Source: JAJDXW01 sp965202895 (GTDB lineage: Bacteria > Pseudomonadota > Gammaproteobacteria > HK1). From it: 64,000 nt of DNA. Of the stretch, positions 44,280-54,056 are shown one piece after another. A program made the translations under genes and the position numbers. The notes beneath the pieces are model-generated. The model ran no database searches, was not told the origin of the DNA, and saw nothing but the letters and a program-made list of their open reading frames with translations. The first letter of the stretch is position 1, and every line of letters starts with the position of its first letter. The stretch is from positions 4,216,001 through 4,280,000 of the forward strand of contig OZ241901.1 of the NCBI GenBank assembly GCA_965202895.1, in the 5' to 3' direction.

Positions 44280-44501
44280 TCAGCGCTCATGCAACTCGTC
44301 GCGAGTCCATCTCGCGGCGCCTCGTCCAGACCGGGCGGTCCGTGACAGGTGGAGCAGGCTTTCCAGAGCACGGCGCCTGCGCCGTGTCGTCCCTGCATAC
44401 GACTCCAGGTATTTCCGAGGGGCCGCGTTCACCGAAGTGCTTTCCTCGAGCGTCCGTGTCCGTTCGAGGGTCTCGTCTTCCACCGTGATGGCCAGGTTCA
44501 T
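44280..44501 (-). CDS. VapB-like antitoxin, orphaned
   Basis: 73 residues beginning MNLAITVEDETLERTRTLE, a ribbon-helix-helix antitoxin N-terminus, with RRRALESLLHLSRTARSGRG and WTRDELHER at the C-terminus, the form seen with VapC toxins. Its stop is 2 bases upstream of the PIN remnant. It appears intact while the toxin is not. 44502-44655 shows nothing. Confidence 0.75.
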   Translation of the reverse strand: MNLAITVEDETLERTRTLEESTSVNAAPRKYLESYAGTTRRRRRALESLLHLSRTARSGRGAARWTRDELHER

Positions 44502-44655
44502 GACGTCCGCTCCGGCCCGAACACGTCGTCAGCATAACACGGAACCCGTGCCTGTGGACGAACGGCCGGGGCGGCGTCGCCGGATGACCCGGCACGACCC
44601 GCCTGTCGCCCCCGCGCGCGACGCCGCCGGGCAGTGGGCCGAGATGGCAGTAGCG

Positions 44656-44889
44656 TCAGTCATCCGTCGCCCACACGCGACACCGCCCGGAATGCCTCGC
44701 CAAATTGCGTCCGGCCTCTTCCACGACGCGGACCGAATCACCGCCGTTTCCCGGCTTGGCAAGCAGGTGCAGGTGGTGGCCTTCCCTGTCGCAACAGCGC
44801 TGAAGGAACTGCACGAAGGCCCGGTCGCTCTCTCCCTCGACCCCGATGAAAATGACCCGCCTTGGCTCGACCGACCGGCGGCGGCGCAT
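44656..44889 (-). CDS. RloB-like protein, truncated
   Basis: 77 residues: VIFIGVEGESDRAFVQFLQR then GGDSVRVVEEAGRN. This is the N-terminal TOPRIM-like start of RloB family proteins, which are normally around 200 residues; the rest, including the Asp-containing part, is missing after a stop at 44656. The start lies 6 bases after the ATPase stop. In intact RloAB-type loci the pair is associated with phage defence. Confidence 0.65.
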   Translation of the reverse strand: MRRRRSVEPRRVIFIGVEGESDRAFVQFLQRCCDREGHHLHLLAKPGNGGDSVRVVEEAGRNLARHSGRCRVWATDD

Positions 44890-44895
44890 CGCTTC

Positions 44896-46107
44896 TCAGC
44901 CGATCTTCGGGATACCGCCGAGCACCCCCGCCCGGTACTTGGGATAGAGCCGGGTGTCGCGGCGAAGGCCGCGTACGTCCTGGGCGCCGTGCACCCGGGT
45001 CGCGCCGTCGGCGTCCTTTTCGACGATGAAGAGCTCCTCCTTCTCCAGATCGTCGAGGAGGCCGACGTTGTGGGAGGAGACGAGGAGCTGCGCGTCATGG
45101 GGGTTGGTCTCCCGGGAGCGAAACCAGCCGAGCATTTCGCCGGCGACGTCCACGTGCAGGTCGCCCTCGACCTCGTCGAGAGCAACGGAAACGCCCCTGT
45201 CGAGCGCGGTCGCGATCTGGGGCAGCAGATGGAACAGCCGCTTCGTCCCCCTGGATTCGGCATACAGATCGACCGGCGCGTCGAGCCCATGATGGCTGAA
45301 GATCACCGAATGTCCTCCGGCGTGGTCAGTGATGCCCATGTCCCGGATCCCGAGGTCGCTGGACCGGATGTACTTCTCGATCCAGTCTTTCAGCCGAGGG
45401 TTGTCCTTGAGCATCTGGATTACTGATTTGGTCGGAAGCTCCCATGTTTCCTGATGCATGATGTTGCTCGTGACCAAGAGAAGCTGCATCGATTCCGCGA
45501 CGCGCATGGCCAGAGGCACGTTGAGCAGAGAGAGCGTGGCCACTACCGAAGCGTCCGCGCGGACCGCCTTGAGGCGTTCGTCCCCAAGCTTGAGCCCGGT
45601 CTCTCGGGAAACGTATATGGCCTCCCCCGGGCCGCTGCGCTCGAAGAGACGGCGGGTACGGCCCTTCGGGAACCAGGACAGCGCTTCGTAATGGAAGACG
45701 CGGTTCTTGGGGCCGGCGCTGTCGCGTCCCACGGCCACCTCGTAGCGGAACAGCCGCCGGGCCTCGCCTGGCGCCAGCCAGTCCGCCTCGACCTCCACGC
45801 GAAATCGGATCGGCTCCTTCGCGGTCTTCGACGAGGCGAAAGGAAGGAGCGCTCCGATCGGGTTGTTCTTCTCCGCGGGCGATGCGTAAAAAGCGATCAA
45901 GGCGGTTTCGACCAGCGCCTTGAGCAGGGTCGTCTTGCCCGACCCGTTGGGTCCCATGAACACCGCGACGGATGGGAGCCGGATATCCGGCTTGGCCGCG
46001 CTCTGCCGGAAGCGCGGCAGGTCGGGGGCGGTTCCCGGGACGCGCAAGTCGAGAACCGCCTCTTCGCGGATCGATCGGTAGTTGGAGACGGAGAACGTGT
46101 GAATCAT
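44896..46107 (-). CDS. AAA-family ATPase (RloA-like), defence-associated
   Basis: 403 residues. FSVSNYRSIREEAVLDL, Walker A FMGPNGSGKTTLLKAL near residue 50, signature-like region SRGTKRLFHLLPQI, Walker B SVALDEVEGDLHVDV and the H-loop LVSSHNVGLLD. This is the SMC/OLD-like ATPase type found upstream of RloB-like genes. Likely cytosolic and nucleic-acid sensing. It starts the minus-strand group ending with the short RloB. Confidence 0.9.
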   Translation of the reverse strand: MIHTFSVSNYRSIREEAVLDLRVPGTAPDLPRFRQSAAKPDIRLPSVAVFMGPNGSGKTTLLKALVETALIAFYASPAEKNNPIGALLPFASSKTAKEPIRFRVEVEADWLAPGEARRLFRYEVAVGRDSAGPKNRVFHYEALSWFPKGRTRRLFERSGPGEAIYVSRETGLKLGDERLKAVRADASVVATLSLLNVPLAMRVAESMQLLLVTSNIMHQETWELPTKSVIQMLKDNPRLKDWIEKYIRSSDLGIRDMGITDHAGGHSVIFSHHGLDAPVDLYAESRGTKRLFHLLPQIATALDRGVSVALDEVEGDLHVDVAGEMLGWFRSRETNPHDAQLLVSSHNVGLLDDLEKEELFIVEKDADGATRVHGAQDVRGLRRDTRLYPKYRAGVLGGIPKIG

Positions 46108-46188
46108 TTCCAGATGATGACGATTCTTCGTCGAGATCGCAACATGACCGTGTCAGGAGCCCAGATCCGCTTCGCGCTGCCGGTGTCC

Positions 46189-46497
46189 GGATCAAGGGTT
46201 GCCGTTGCGTCCTGGGAACGGCGTGTCCTCCGAACACGGCCCTCCTGGGAACGCGGGCGTCCTCGCCCGCAAATGGGACGAAGAGACCGATACACGCCCA
46301 TGCGGGCGGGACTCCACGTGACGGCCCGGCGGATGGCGCACCCGGGATCGCTACACGCCCATGCGGGCGGGACACAAGCGTTCCCAGGAGGCCGTATCCA
46401 GATCAGGCGCCAAGACCTCCGCCGCCCTGATTCGACCGAACCGGCGTTCGCCCGTGCGGACCAAGCTCCGCAGCGGGAAGCGGCCCTGCGCGGGGGC
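46189..46497. repeat. Dispersed repeat family B, copy 4 (inverted, rearranged)
   Basis: Inverted relative to the other copies: GACCTCCGCCGCCCTGATTC, GACCGAACCGGCGTTCGCCC and CAAGCTCCGCAGCG occur at the right end. It also holds CCTGGGAACGCGGGCGTCC and two ATGCGGGCGGGAC segments, with a duplicated ACACGCCCATGCGGGCGGGAC. It fills the gap between the ATPase and the acyl-CoA ligase. Confidence 0.78.
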
Positions 46498-46572
46498 GCA
46501 GGTCCGCTTGCAGCCGTTGCGGCCATGAATACACTGTCCGGGGCGCGGGACCCCGGCCGGAAGGATGGCGAC

Positions 46573-48249
46573 ATGACCATGCAGCGAACCTCTCTCCTGA
46601 TGTCGAGGCTGCTCGACCGCGGCGCCTGGATCGCGCCCGACGAGGAGGTGGTCACCCTGACCGCGGACGGCGTGCACCGCCAGACCTGTGCCGACACCCG
46701 CCGCCGCGCCGGCCAGCTCGCGAACGGCCTCCTCGACCTCGGCATCGCCTTCGGGGACCGGGTCGCGTCCTTCATGTGGAACGGCTGGCGGCACCTGGAG
46801 CTCTACCAGGCGGTCCCGTCGATCGGCGCCGTGCTGCACACCCTGAACGTCCGCCTCGGGGCGAGCGACCTCGAGTACATCGTCAACCACGCCAAGGACC
46901 GGATCGTCTTCCTCGACGCGGACCTCCTGCCGATCCTCGAGCCGCTCGCCCCGGCCCTCCTCTGCGTCGAACGCTTCGTCGTGTGCGGCGAGCCGGGCGC
47001 GGACCGGTGGGAGACGGCGCTTCCCAACGCCATCGACTACGAGGACTTCATCGGCGGCTACGGCGACGCGATCGAGTGGCCGGAGTTCGACGAGAACGCC
47101 CCCCTCGGGCTCTGCTACACGAGCGGCACGACGGGCAATCCGAAGGGGGTGATGTACACCCACCGTTCGACGTACCTGCACACCATGGCGGAGGCGATGA
47201 CGGACACCCTCGGCCTCGGCGCCGCGGACTGCGTGTGCCCGGTGGTGCCGATGTTCCATGCGATGGGCTGGGGGCTGCCCTTCGCCGCGGCCATGCTCGG
47301 CGCGAAGCAGGTGATGCCCCATCGGTTCACGACCCCCGGGCCGCTCACCAACCTCATCGCATCCGAGGGGGTGACCATCTCCGCCGGCGTGCCCACCATC
47401 TGGCAGGGGGTGCGGGCGCTCCTCGAGGCGGAGCCGGACCGCCACGACCTGTCGGCCCTCGATCGGCTGGTCTGCGGGGGGTCGGCCCCGCCCCTCTCCC
47501 TCATCCGCTGGTATTGGGACGTGCACCGGATCGAGATGATCCAGGCGTGGGGCATGACCGAGACGAACCCCCTGGGGACGGTGTCGCGGCGGATCGCGAA
47601 GCGCTCGCACCTCGCGCTCGACGAGGACGCGCGGTTCGCGAACGTCGCCAAGGCGGGCCTCCCGAGCCCCGGGCTCGAGATGGAGATCGTGGACGAGGAC
47701 TTCCGGCCCGTGCCCCACGACGGGAAGTCGCTCGGCGAGCTGCTGCTGCGCGGGCCGTGGGTCTGCTCGGAGTACTACCAGGATCCGCAGCCGGACAAGT
47801 TCCGGGACGGATGGCTGGTGACCGGCGACGTCGCCGCCATCGATCCCGAGAAGTACCTCATCATCGCGGACCGCTCCAAGGACCTCGTGAAGTCCGGGGG
47901 CGAGTGGATCTCGTCCGTCGATCTCGAGAACCACATCGTCGGGCTCGAAGGCGCGGCCCAGGCCGCGGTCGTCGCCCAGCCGCATCCGAAGTGGGACGAA
48001 CGCCCCGTCGCGCTCGTCGTCCCCTCCCCCGGCGTGGAGCTGACCGAAGCGCGCGTCCTCGATCACTGCGCGGAGCGGTTCGCGAAGTGGCAGCTCCCCG
48101 ACGACGTGCTGTTCCGCGATGCGCTTCCCCTCACCGCGACCGGCAAGCTCGACAAGAAGGCGATCCGCGCCGCCCTGGAGGCGGAAGGCTATCGGCTCCC
48201 GGACCTGCGGGAGACGGCGGACGCCCCCGCTGCGGCGAGGACGGCTTGA
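46573..48249 (+). CDS. Fatty acid--CoA ligase (AlkK-like)
   Basis: 558 residues. AMP-binding motif YTSGTTGNPKGVMYTHR, then MIQAWGMTETNPLGTVS, GWLVTGDVAAIDPEKY and DRSKDLVKSGGEWISSVDLE, and the C-terminal Lys in LTATGKLDKKAIR. It activates medium- or long-chain acids. ATG 46573; ATG 46579 is possible. It is followed after 308 bases by a metallo-hydrolase gene. Confidence 0.93.
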   Translation: MTMQRTSLLMSRLLDRGAWIAPDEEVVTLTADGVHRQTCADTRRRAGQLANGLLDLGIAFGDRVASFMWNGWRHLELYQAVPSIGAVLHTLNVRLGASDLEYIVNHAKDRIVFLDADLLPILEPLAPALLCVERFVVCGEPGADRWETALPNAIDYEDFIGGYGDAIEWPEFDENAPLGLCYTSGTTGNPKGVMYTHRSTYLHTMAEAMTDTLGLGAADCVCPVVPMFHAMGWGLPFAAAMLGAKQVMPHRFTTPGPLTNLIASEGVTISAGVPTIWQGVRALLEAEPDRHDLSALDRLVCGGSAPPLSLIRWYWDVHRIEMIQAWGMTETNPLGTVSRRIAKRSHLALDEDARFANVAKAGLPSPGLEMEIVDEDFRPVPHDGKSLGELLLRGPWVCSEYYQDPQPDKFRDGWLVTGDVAAIDPEKYLIIADRSKDLVKSGGEWISSVDLENHIVGLEGAAQAAVVAQPHPKWDERPVALVVPSPGVELTEARVLDHCAERFAKWQLPDDVLFRDALPLTATGKLDKKAIRAALEAEGYRLPDLRETADAPAAARTA

Positions 48250-48557
48250 AGCGAGGCGGCGCGGGGCAGGACGCGACCACGGGCGCGGCGGCATCGGGAC
48301 CCTCTCGGTCCGGTGCGGCCTGGTGCGGTGCGGCGCGCCGCCTGGTGTCCCGCCCTTCCCTCGCGCCGGCCGGTCGCGCTTGCCGGCCGCGCTCGCCGGC
48401 CGGGCACCGGTCACGCAACCCCGCATTCCCGAGGACGTCTTCCCGATCCCGATCCGAAACGATTCGGGGTCCCTGTCCTGAAGGCGACGCAATCCATTGC
48501 TCCTGAAAGCATCGTCCCGCCCGTTTCCGGCAGACCCATCCGACCCGGGGAGGAATC
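48250..48557. other. Gene-free gap between ligase and MBL genes
   Basis: 308 bases of GC-rich sequence without a supported gene. A Shine-Dalgarno GGGGAGGAA at its right end belongs to the MBL gene. Short direct repeats of GGTGCGG-type sequence occur near 48310-48350. No promoter recognised. Confidence 0.4.
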
Positions 48558-49352
48558 ATGGAACCCTACGCCGTCTACGCGATCCGCTACGGAAGCCACG
48601 AGCGCACCGCCGCCCAGAACTTCATCGGCGGGGACGCCCACGAAGCGGCCAGCAACCTCGACTACTACGTCTGGCTCGTCATCAATGCGAGCCGCACCCT
48701 CGTGGTCGACACCGGATTCACCCGCGAGGAGGCGGCCCGCCGGGATCGGCGGATCTTCCAGGAGCCCGCGGAAGGGCTGGCCCTCATGGGCGTGGAGGCG
48801 GCGCGGGTCGAGGAGGTCGTCATCACCCACATGCACTACGACCACGCGGGCAGCCTCGGCGCCTTCCCCGACGCCCGGTTCCATCTCCAGGACGACGAGA
48901 TGGCGTACTGCACCGGGCGGTACATGGCGCACGAATGCTTCGGCCTGCCCTACTCGACCGAGCACGTGGTCGAGATGGTGCGGGCGGCGTTCGCGAAGCG
49001 CGTCGCCTTCCACCGGGGCGACGAGGAGATCGCCCCCGGCGTCTCGCTCCACCGGATCGGCGGGCACACCATGGGCATCCAGGCGGTGCGGGTGTGGACG
49101 GAGAGCGGCTGGCTCGTCCTCGCCTCGGACGCCGCCCACCTCTACGCCAACATGGAGGACGTGCGGCCCTTCCCCATCGTGTTCAACGTGCAGGAGATGG
49201 TGGACGGGTTCGCGAAGCTCCGGGGTCTGGCCGAGACCCCCGCGCACGTCATCCCCGGGCACGACCCCCTGGTGATGAGCCGCTATCCCTGCCCGAAGCC
49301 GGAGCTCGAGGGGATCGTGGTCCGCCTCGACCAGGGGCGGGACCGGGCGTAG
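48558..49352 (+). CDS. Metallo-beta-lactamase fold hydrolase (AttM/AiiA-like)
   Basis: 264 residues. The zinc motif THMHYDHAGSL (about residue 93), then GGHTMGIQAVR, ASDAAHLYANMED and a late PGHDPLVM complete the MBL ligands. The closest pattern is N-acyl homoserine lactone or other lactone hydrolase. There is no signal peptide. Its last 104 bases overlap the antisense end of hrpA. Confidence 0.9.
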   Translation: MEPYAVYAIRYGSHERTAAQNFIGGDAHEAASNLDYYVWLVINASRTLVVDTGFTREEAARRDRRIFQEPAEGLALMGVEAARVEEVVITHMHYDHAGSLGAFPDARFHLQDDEMAYCTGRYMAHECFGLPYSTEHVVEMVRAAFAKRVAFHRGDEEIAPGVSLHRIGGHTMGIQAVRVWTESGWLVLASDAAHLYANMEDVRPFPIVFNVQEMVDGFAKLRGLAETPAHVIPGHDPLVMSRYPCPKPELEGIVVRLDQGRDRA

Positions 49353-52300
49353 GGCCGCCCCCGGAGCGCGCGGCCCACGCCCGCTCGAACCGCTGCACCG
49401 ACACCGGCCGGGGGGTCCCCAGCTCCTGCGCGAAGAGCGAGACGCGAAGGTCCTCCAGCATCCACCGGCAATCGGCCCGCATGGGGTCGGGCGCCTCCCC
49501 GGCGCGCCGGTACTCCAGAAGCTCGTCCCGCACCGGCTCCCACGACCGGCGCTGGAGGCGAACCGCTTCGAGGTCGCGGGCGGGGTTGCGGGGAAGCTTC
49601 TCGAGCCGGCGCCCGGCCGCCTCCAGATATCGAGGGATCTCTTCGAGCCGGGCGGTCGGGGTATCGGCGACGAACCCCCGGTAGACGAGCCAGGCGAGCT
49701 GCTCGTCGAAGTCCGCGAGGGACTGGGGGTAGGCGCGTTCGTCCAGGCCGGCGCGGGCCGCGCGGACCGACTCCCAGGCGGTGAGGATCCGCTCTACGAG
49801 GTCCCGCAGGGCCACCCCCGCCGCCGCGAGGCGCGGCGCCCCGGCCGCGAGGCGGCGCTCGAACTCGGCCCGGGTCCGGACCGCCGCCGCCCCGCCCCCG
49901 TCTCCTGGCCCATCCGTCAGGCAGCAATCGAGGACCGCCCTTCGCAGCAGCTCGCCCTCGAGGTCCGCGGCGGCGAGCGGGGGAGGCGCCGCCGCCGAGG
50001 CGGTCGCGAGGCGCCCGACCGGGGCGGGGATGGGGGCGGCCGAGGCGGACGGCGGCCCGTCGGCGGCGGGGAGTCCCGACCCTCCCCCCGCGGACTTCCC
50101 GGAGGCCGGGGAAGCGGGGGAAACCGGGGAGGCCGGTCCGCCCGCCCGGAGCCACGGCGCGGCCGGCGCCCGGAGATAGCGAAGCGCAAGGCGCTCCGTT
50201 CGGCCGAGCGCCCGGCGGACGGAACGAAGCTCCCGGCCCAACCCGAGCATCGCGAGGCGGAGCACCCCGGCCGCGTGGACCGAGGCCGCTCGCCGCGGCG
50301 CGTCGAACAGGCGAAGCGCGACGCTCGCCCCGCGGTCCTCGAGGGCCGGATAGCCCCGGAACCGGACCCCCGCGTACACGCCGTCGATGCAGGCCGCGAG
50401 GTCGCCGAAGCACCAGCTCGTCAACCCCTCGCGCTCGAACGTCCGCTCCGCCGCCCGGTGGAAGCCGTGGGCCGCCTCGGTGCGGAACCGGCCCGCGAGC
50501 TCGTCGAGATCGCGGCCGCTGCCGATGACTTTCCCATCCGTTCCAATCACTTCAAAACGCATGTGGAGGTGCTGGGGGAGAAGGTCGGCCCTGAGCAGCG
50601 CGGCGTCCACCTCCACCCCCGAGGCCTCGCGCAACGCCGCCGCAAGCGATCCCGCGAACCCCCCGCCGGGCGGCCCGAACCGGGCGAGGCAGCGGCGGGC
50701 GGTCTCCCGGAGCGGCGCGATCCGCCGGCGAACCGGACGCGGCAAGGTCCGCAGGAGCGCCGCCGCCTTCTCCTCCCGATGGCCGGGCACGAGCCATTCG
50801 AACCGCTCCGCCTCCACGGTTCCCAGCACGGCGAGCGCGACCCGGGCCGTGATCCCGTCGTCCGGCTCCCCGGGCGCGAAGCGGTAGGCGAGATCGATGG
50901 GAACCCCGGAGACCTCGATCTCGTCCGGGAAGTCCCCTTCGGCGGGAAGCCGGGCGCCGGGACGGACCAGGTCGTCGAGCGCGAAGCAAAGGCGCTCCGA
51001 AACGTCGGGCGAGGAAGCGAGCCAGCGCCGGAGGGCGCGTTCGCTCGCGACCTCCGGGGGCAGGCGAGCGTCGAAGAAGCCCGCGCGCTCGTCTTCGCCG
51101 ACCAGGACGTCCCGGCGCCGCGCCTTCCGCTCGATCGCCCGCACCCGGTCGAGCATCGCCCGGTTGCGACGCTCGAACGCGGCCCCGGTGACGAGGCCCC
51201 CGGCGACGAGACCCTCCGAGATGAAGAGCTCGCGGGCGCCGGCGGGGTCCACCGGGGCGAACCGGACCCGCCGGCGGGGGACGATGGTGAGGCCGTGGAG
51301 GACCACGCGCTCCAACGCCATCACCTCCCCCCGCTCCGGGTCGAAGTGCGGCTCGAAGTACTCGCGGGTGACGAGCTCGCGGGCAGCGCGCTCGATCCAC
51401 TGGGGGCGGACCCGGGCCGCCACGTGGGCGAAGACCGCCGAGGTCTCCACGAGGTCCGCGGCCACGATCCAGTGCACGCCGGCCGGCTTGACGGACGAGG
51501 CCCGGGACAACACGAACGTCCGATCCCGCGGGCCGCGGTACCCGCGCCCCTCGACCCTCACCCCGACGTGGGCCACGCATCCCGCGAGCACGGCGCGATG
51601 GATCTGTGCGTAGGTCGCGGGCCGCGGTGCGGGCTCGAGGCCGATCTCGCGCGCCGCGACGAGGAGCTGGCGGTGGACGTCCGTCCACTCGCGGATACGG
51701 CGCGGGGAGAGGGCGAGCTCCTCGCAGCGTCGCCTCCGGGCGGCGAAGCGCGCGGGCCGGCCTTCCTCGTTCAGAAGCCGCCAGAGGTTCAGGTATCCCA
51801 TGAAGTCGGAGCGAGGGTCGGTGAACCGGCGGTGGGCGGCGCTCGCCGGACCGCCTCCCTCGGCCGGAGGCCCGCGCGGGTCCCCGGCGCTCAGGGCGGC
51901 CGCGACCACCAGGACCTCGGCCACGCAGCCGATCTCTCCGGCGGCCAGGATCATCCGCCCGATCCGCGGGTCCACGGGCAGGCGGGCGAGCCGCCGTCCG
52001 ATCCCGGTCACCCGATCCTCGGCGTCGAACGCCCCGAGCTCGCGAAGCAGGCGGTAGCCGTCCGTCACGAAGCGGCGGTCCGGCGGGTCGATGAACGGGA
52101 ATTCGTCGACCCGCCCGAGCCCGCTCGCCGCCATGCGCAGGATCACGGACGCGAGGTTCGTGCGCCGGACCTCGGGGGCGGTGAACCGCGGCCGGCCCTC
52201 GAAGTCCTCCCGCGAGTAGAGCCGGATGCACGTGCCCGGCCCGACCCGCCCGCACCGCCCGCGCCGCTGCTCGGCGGAGGTGCGCGAGACCGGCTCGACG

Positions 52301-53436
52301 GGGAGGCGCTGGACCTTGGTCCGGTGGCTGTACCGGCTGATGCGGGCGAGCCCGGTGTCGACCACGAACCGGATGCGGGGCACGGTAATGGAGGTCTCCG
52401 CGACGTTCGTCGCCAGCACCACCCGCCGCCGCTCGCCGGGGCGGAAGATCCGCTCCTGCCGGGTGTGGTCGAGGCGTGCGTACAGGGGCGCCACCTCGAA
52501 CCCGCGGTCCGCGCGAAGGGCCTGCGCCGCCTCCCGGATGTCGCGCTCGCCGGGCAGGAAGACGAGGATGTCGCCCGGCCCCTCCCTCGCCGCCGACCGG
52601 ACCGCCTCCGGCACGGCCGCGACCGGATCCTCGGGAGCGGCCCCCGCCTCCGCGTAGCGGACCTCGACCGGGTGCGCCCTTCCCGATACGTCGATGACCG
52701 GAGCGCCTCCGAAGAAGCCCGAGATGCGCTCGGTGTCGAGGGTTGCCGAGCTGACGATCACCCGGAGGTCGGGGCGATGGGGGAGCACCCCCTTCAGATG
52801 GCCGAGCAGCAGATCGATGTTGAGGGAGCGCTCGTGCGCCTCGTCGATGATGAGGGTGTCGTAGGCCTCGAGGAGTCGGTCCTTCCCGATCTCGGCCACG
52901 AGGATCCCGTCCGTCATCACCTTGACGTGGGTGTCGGGACCGACTTCGTCGTGGAAGCGGACCTTGGACCCGACGGCCTCCCCCACCCGGCCGCCCAGCT
53001 CGCACGCGATGCGGGCGGCCACGCTTCGCGCGGCGACCCGCCGCGGCTGGGTGTGGCCGATCCAGCCCGCGGCCCCCCGCCCCGCGGCGAGGCAGATCTT
53101 CGGGAGCTGGGTCGTCTTGCCGGAGCCCGTCTCGCCGCGGACGACCACGACCGGGTGGCGTTCGACGGCGGCCGTGATCGCCAGGCGTCGGGCGGTGATC
53201 GGAAGCTCGGACGGGAGGTCGGAAGCCGGAAGCCGGGCGGCGCGGTCCGCTCGGGCGGCGCAGGCGGCGCGCGAGCGGGCGACGGCGGCTTCGAGTCGGC
53301 GGAGCGCGGCCCGGTCGCCGCCGCGCAGCCGCGCGAGCCGCCGGCGGAGGGCGCGCTGGTCCCGGAGCAGGGCTTCGCCGATCCGACGCTCGAGGTCGGC
53401 CCGACCCGCCGGTGTGACCGCGCCCTCCTCGCTCAT
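49249..53436 (-). CDS. hrpA: ATP-dependent RNA helicase HrpA
   Basis: 1395 residues from ATG 53436. DEAH helicase motifs: RGETGSGKTTQLPK (I), LIIDEAHERSLNIDLLLGHL (II), VSSATLDTERIS (III) and QRRGRCGRVGPGTCIRLYS (VI). The HA2/OB and C-terminal HrpA region follows. Somewhat longer than the E. coli protein (about 1300); a Pro/Ser/Ala linker at about residues 1080-1140 and a Gly/Pro-rich tail account for this. The tail overlaps the MBL gene by 104 bases. Involved in ribosome or RNA surveillance. Confidence 0.96.
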   Translation of the reverse strand: MSEEGAVTPAGRADLERRIGEALLRDQRALRRRLARLRGGDRAALRRLEAAVARSRAACAARADRAARLPASDLPSELPITARRLAITAAVERHPVVVVRGETGSGKTTQLPKICLAAGRGAAGWIGHTQPRRVAARSVAARIACELGGRVGEAVGSKVRFHDEVGPDTHVKVMTDGILVAEIGKDRLLEAYDTLIIDEAHERSLNIDLLLGHLKGVLPHRPDLRVIVSSATLDTERISGFFGGAPVIDVSGRAHPVEVRYAEAGAAPEDPVAAVPEAVRSAAREGPGDILVFLPGERDIREAAQALRADRGFEVAPLYARLDHTRQERIFRPGERRRVVLATNVAETSITVPRIRFVVDTGLARISRYSHRTKVQRLPVEPVSRTSAEQRRGRCGRVGPGTCIRLYSREDFEGRPRFTAPEVRRTNLASVILRMAASGLGRVDEFPFIDPPDRRFVTDGYRLLRELGAFDAEDRVTGIGRRLARLPVDPRIGRMILAAGEIGCVAEVLVVAAALSAGDPRGPPAEGGGPASAAHRRFTDPRSDFMGYLNLWRLLNEEGRPARFAARRRRCEELALSPRRIREWTDVHRQLLVAAREIGLEPAPRPATYAQIHRAVLAGCVAHVGVRVEGRGYRGPRDRTFVLSRASSVKPAGVHWIVAADLVETSAVFAHVAARVRPQWIERAARELVTREYFEPHFDPERGEVMALERVVLHGLTIVPRRRVRFAPVDPAGARELFISEGLVAGGLVTGAAFERRNRAMLDRVRAIERKARRRDVLVGEDERAGFFDARLPPEVASERALRRWLASSPDVSERLCFALDDLVRPGARLPAEGDFPDEIEVSGVPIDLAYRFAPGEPDDGITARVALAVLGTVEAERFEWLVPGHREEKAAALLRTLPRPVRRRIAPLRETARRCLARFGPPGGGFAGSLAAALREASGVEVDAALLRADLLPQHLHMRFEVIGTDGKVIGSGRDLDELAGRFRTEAAHGFHRAAERTFEREGLTSWCFGDLAACIDGVYAGVRFRGYPALEDRGASVALRLFDAPRRAASVHAAGVLRLAMLGLGRELRSVRRALGRTERLALRYLRAPAAPWLRAGGPASPVSPASPASGKSAGGGSGLPAADGPPSASAAPIPAPVGRLATASAAAPPPLAAADLEGELLRRAVLDCCLTDGPGDGGGAAAVRTRAEFERRLAAGAPRLAAAGVALRDLVERILTAWESVRAARAGLDERAYPQSLADFDEQLAWLVYRGFVADTPTARLEEIPRYLEAAGRRLEKLPRNPARDLEAVRLQRRSWEPVRDELLEYRRAGEAPDPMRADCRWMLEDLRVSLFAQELGTPRPVSVQRFERAWAARSGGGPTPGPAPGRGGPRSPRAPASGRDSGSSPGGRARG

Positions 53437-53512
53437 GGACGGCGCCGGGCGGGCGGGTGAGGGGACGCGCGCCCCGGCGGGGGCCGGGGGACGGGGGCCG
53501 CTCGTCGGCGCA

Positions 53513-53752
53513 TCAGTCGAGACGGTTGTGGGTCCCGTCGCAGAACGGCGCGCCGGCGGTCCGCTTGCAGCCGCACAGGAACAGCCGGCGGGCTTCTTCG
53601 ATCTCGAACCGCTGCGGGACGAACCCCGACCCCTTGTGCGACCCGTCGCAGAACGGCTGCCGTGCGGACTTCCCGCACCGGCACCAGAAGTAGACGCCGG
53701 CTTCGAGGTCGAGGCCGTAGGGAGAACGCTGGGCGATGACGGGCTCGGACAT
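53513..53752 (-). CDS. CDGSH iron-sulfur domain protein (two modules)
   Basis: 79 residues with two complete CDGSH motifs: CRCGKSARQPFCDGSH and CGCKRTAGAPFCDGTH, each holding a 3Cys-1His [2Fe-2S] cluster. A small soluble redox protein, 76 bases upstream of hrpA on the same strand. Exact role unknown. Confidence 0.95.
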   Translation of the reverse strand: MSEPVIAQRSPYGLDLEAGVYFWCRCGKSARQPFCDGSHKGSGFVPQRFEIEEARRLFLCGCKRTAGAPFCDGTHNRLD

Positions 53753-53821
53753 GGGATACGCTCCGGATGAAGTGAACGGCTGAACGGTGCCGCGATCCTA
53801 CCAAGGGGGGAGAGAACCCCT

Positions 53822-54056
53822 CCGCCATCGCGGAATTGGTTCACGGGGGTGAACCGGATTCGGTCGAATCGGAGCGGCGGAGGTCCCGGGAACGGCGCGT
53901 CCTCCGAACGCCCGTGTCTCGCCCGCATCGACCCGCGGCGGTTTGCCGCCCCATTTGCGGGCGGACGCCCGCGTCCCCCCCGTGTCACAAAGACGCGCTG
54001 TTCCCAGGAAGAGCGGTGGGCATCGATGCCTGGCCGCGAGCCGTCCAGCGTGGAGA
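53822..54056. repeat. Dispersed repeat family B, copy 5
   Basis: Full-length type: GGTTCACGGGGGTGAACC hairpin, GATTCGGTCGAATCGG, GCGGCGGAGGTCCCGGGAAC, the TCTCGCCCGCATCGACCC / CATTTGCGGGCGGACGCCCG inverted part, CCAGGAAGAGCGG and GGCATCGATGCC. It lies between the CDGSH gene and the iteron array. From 54057 to 54317 nothing is recognised. Confidence 0.8.
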
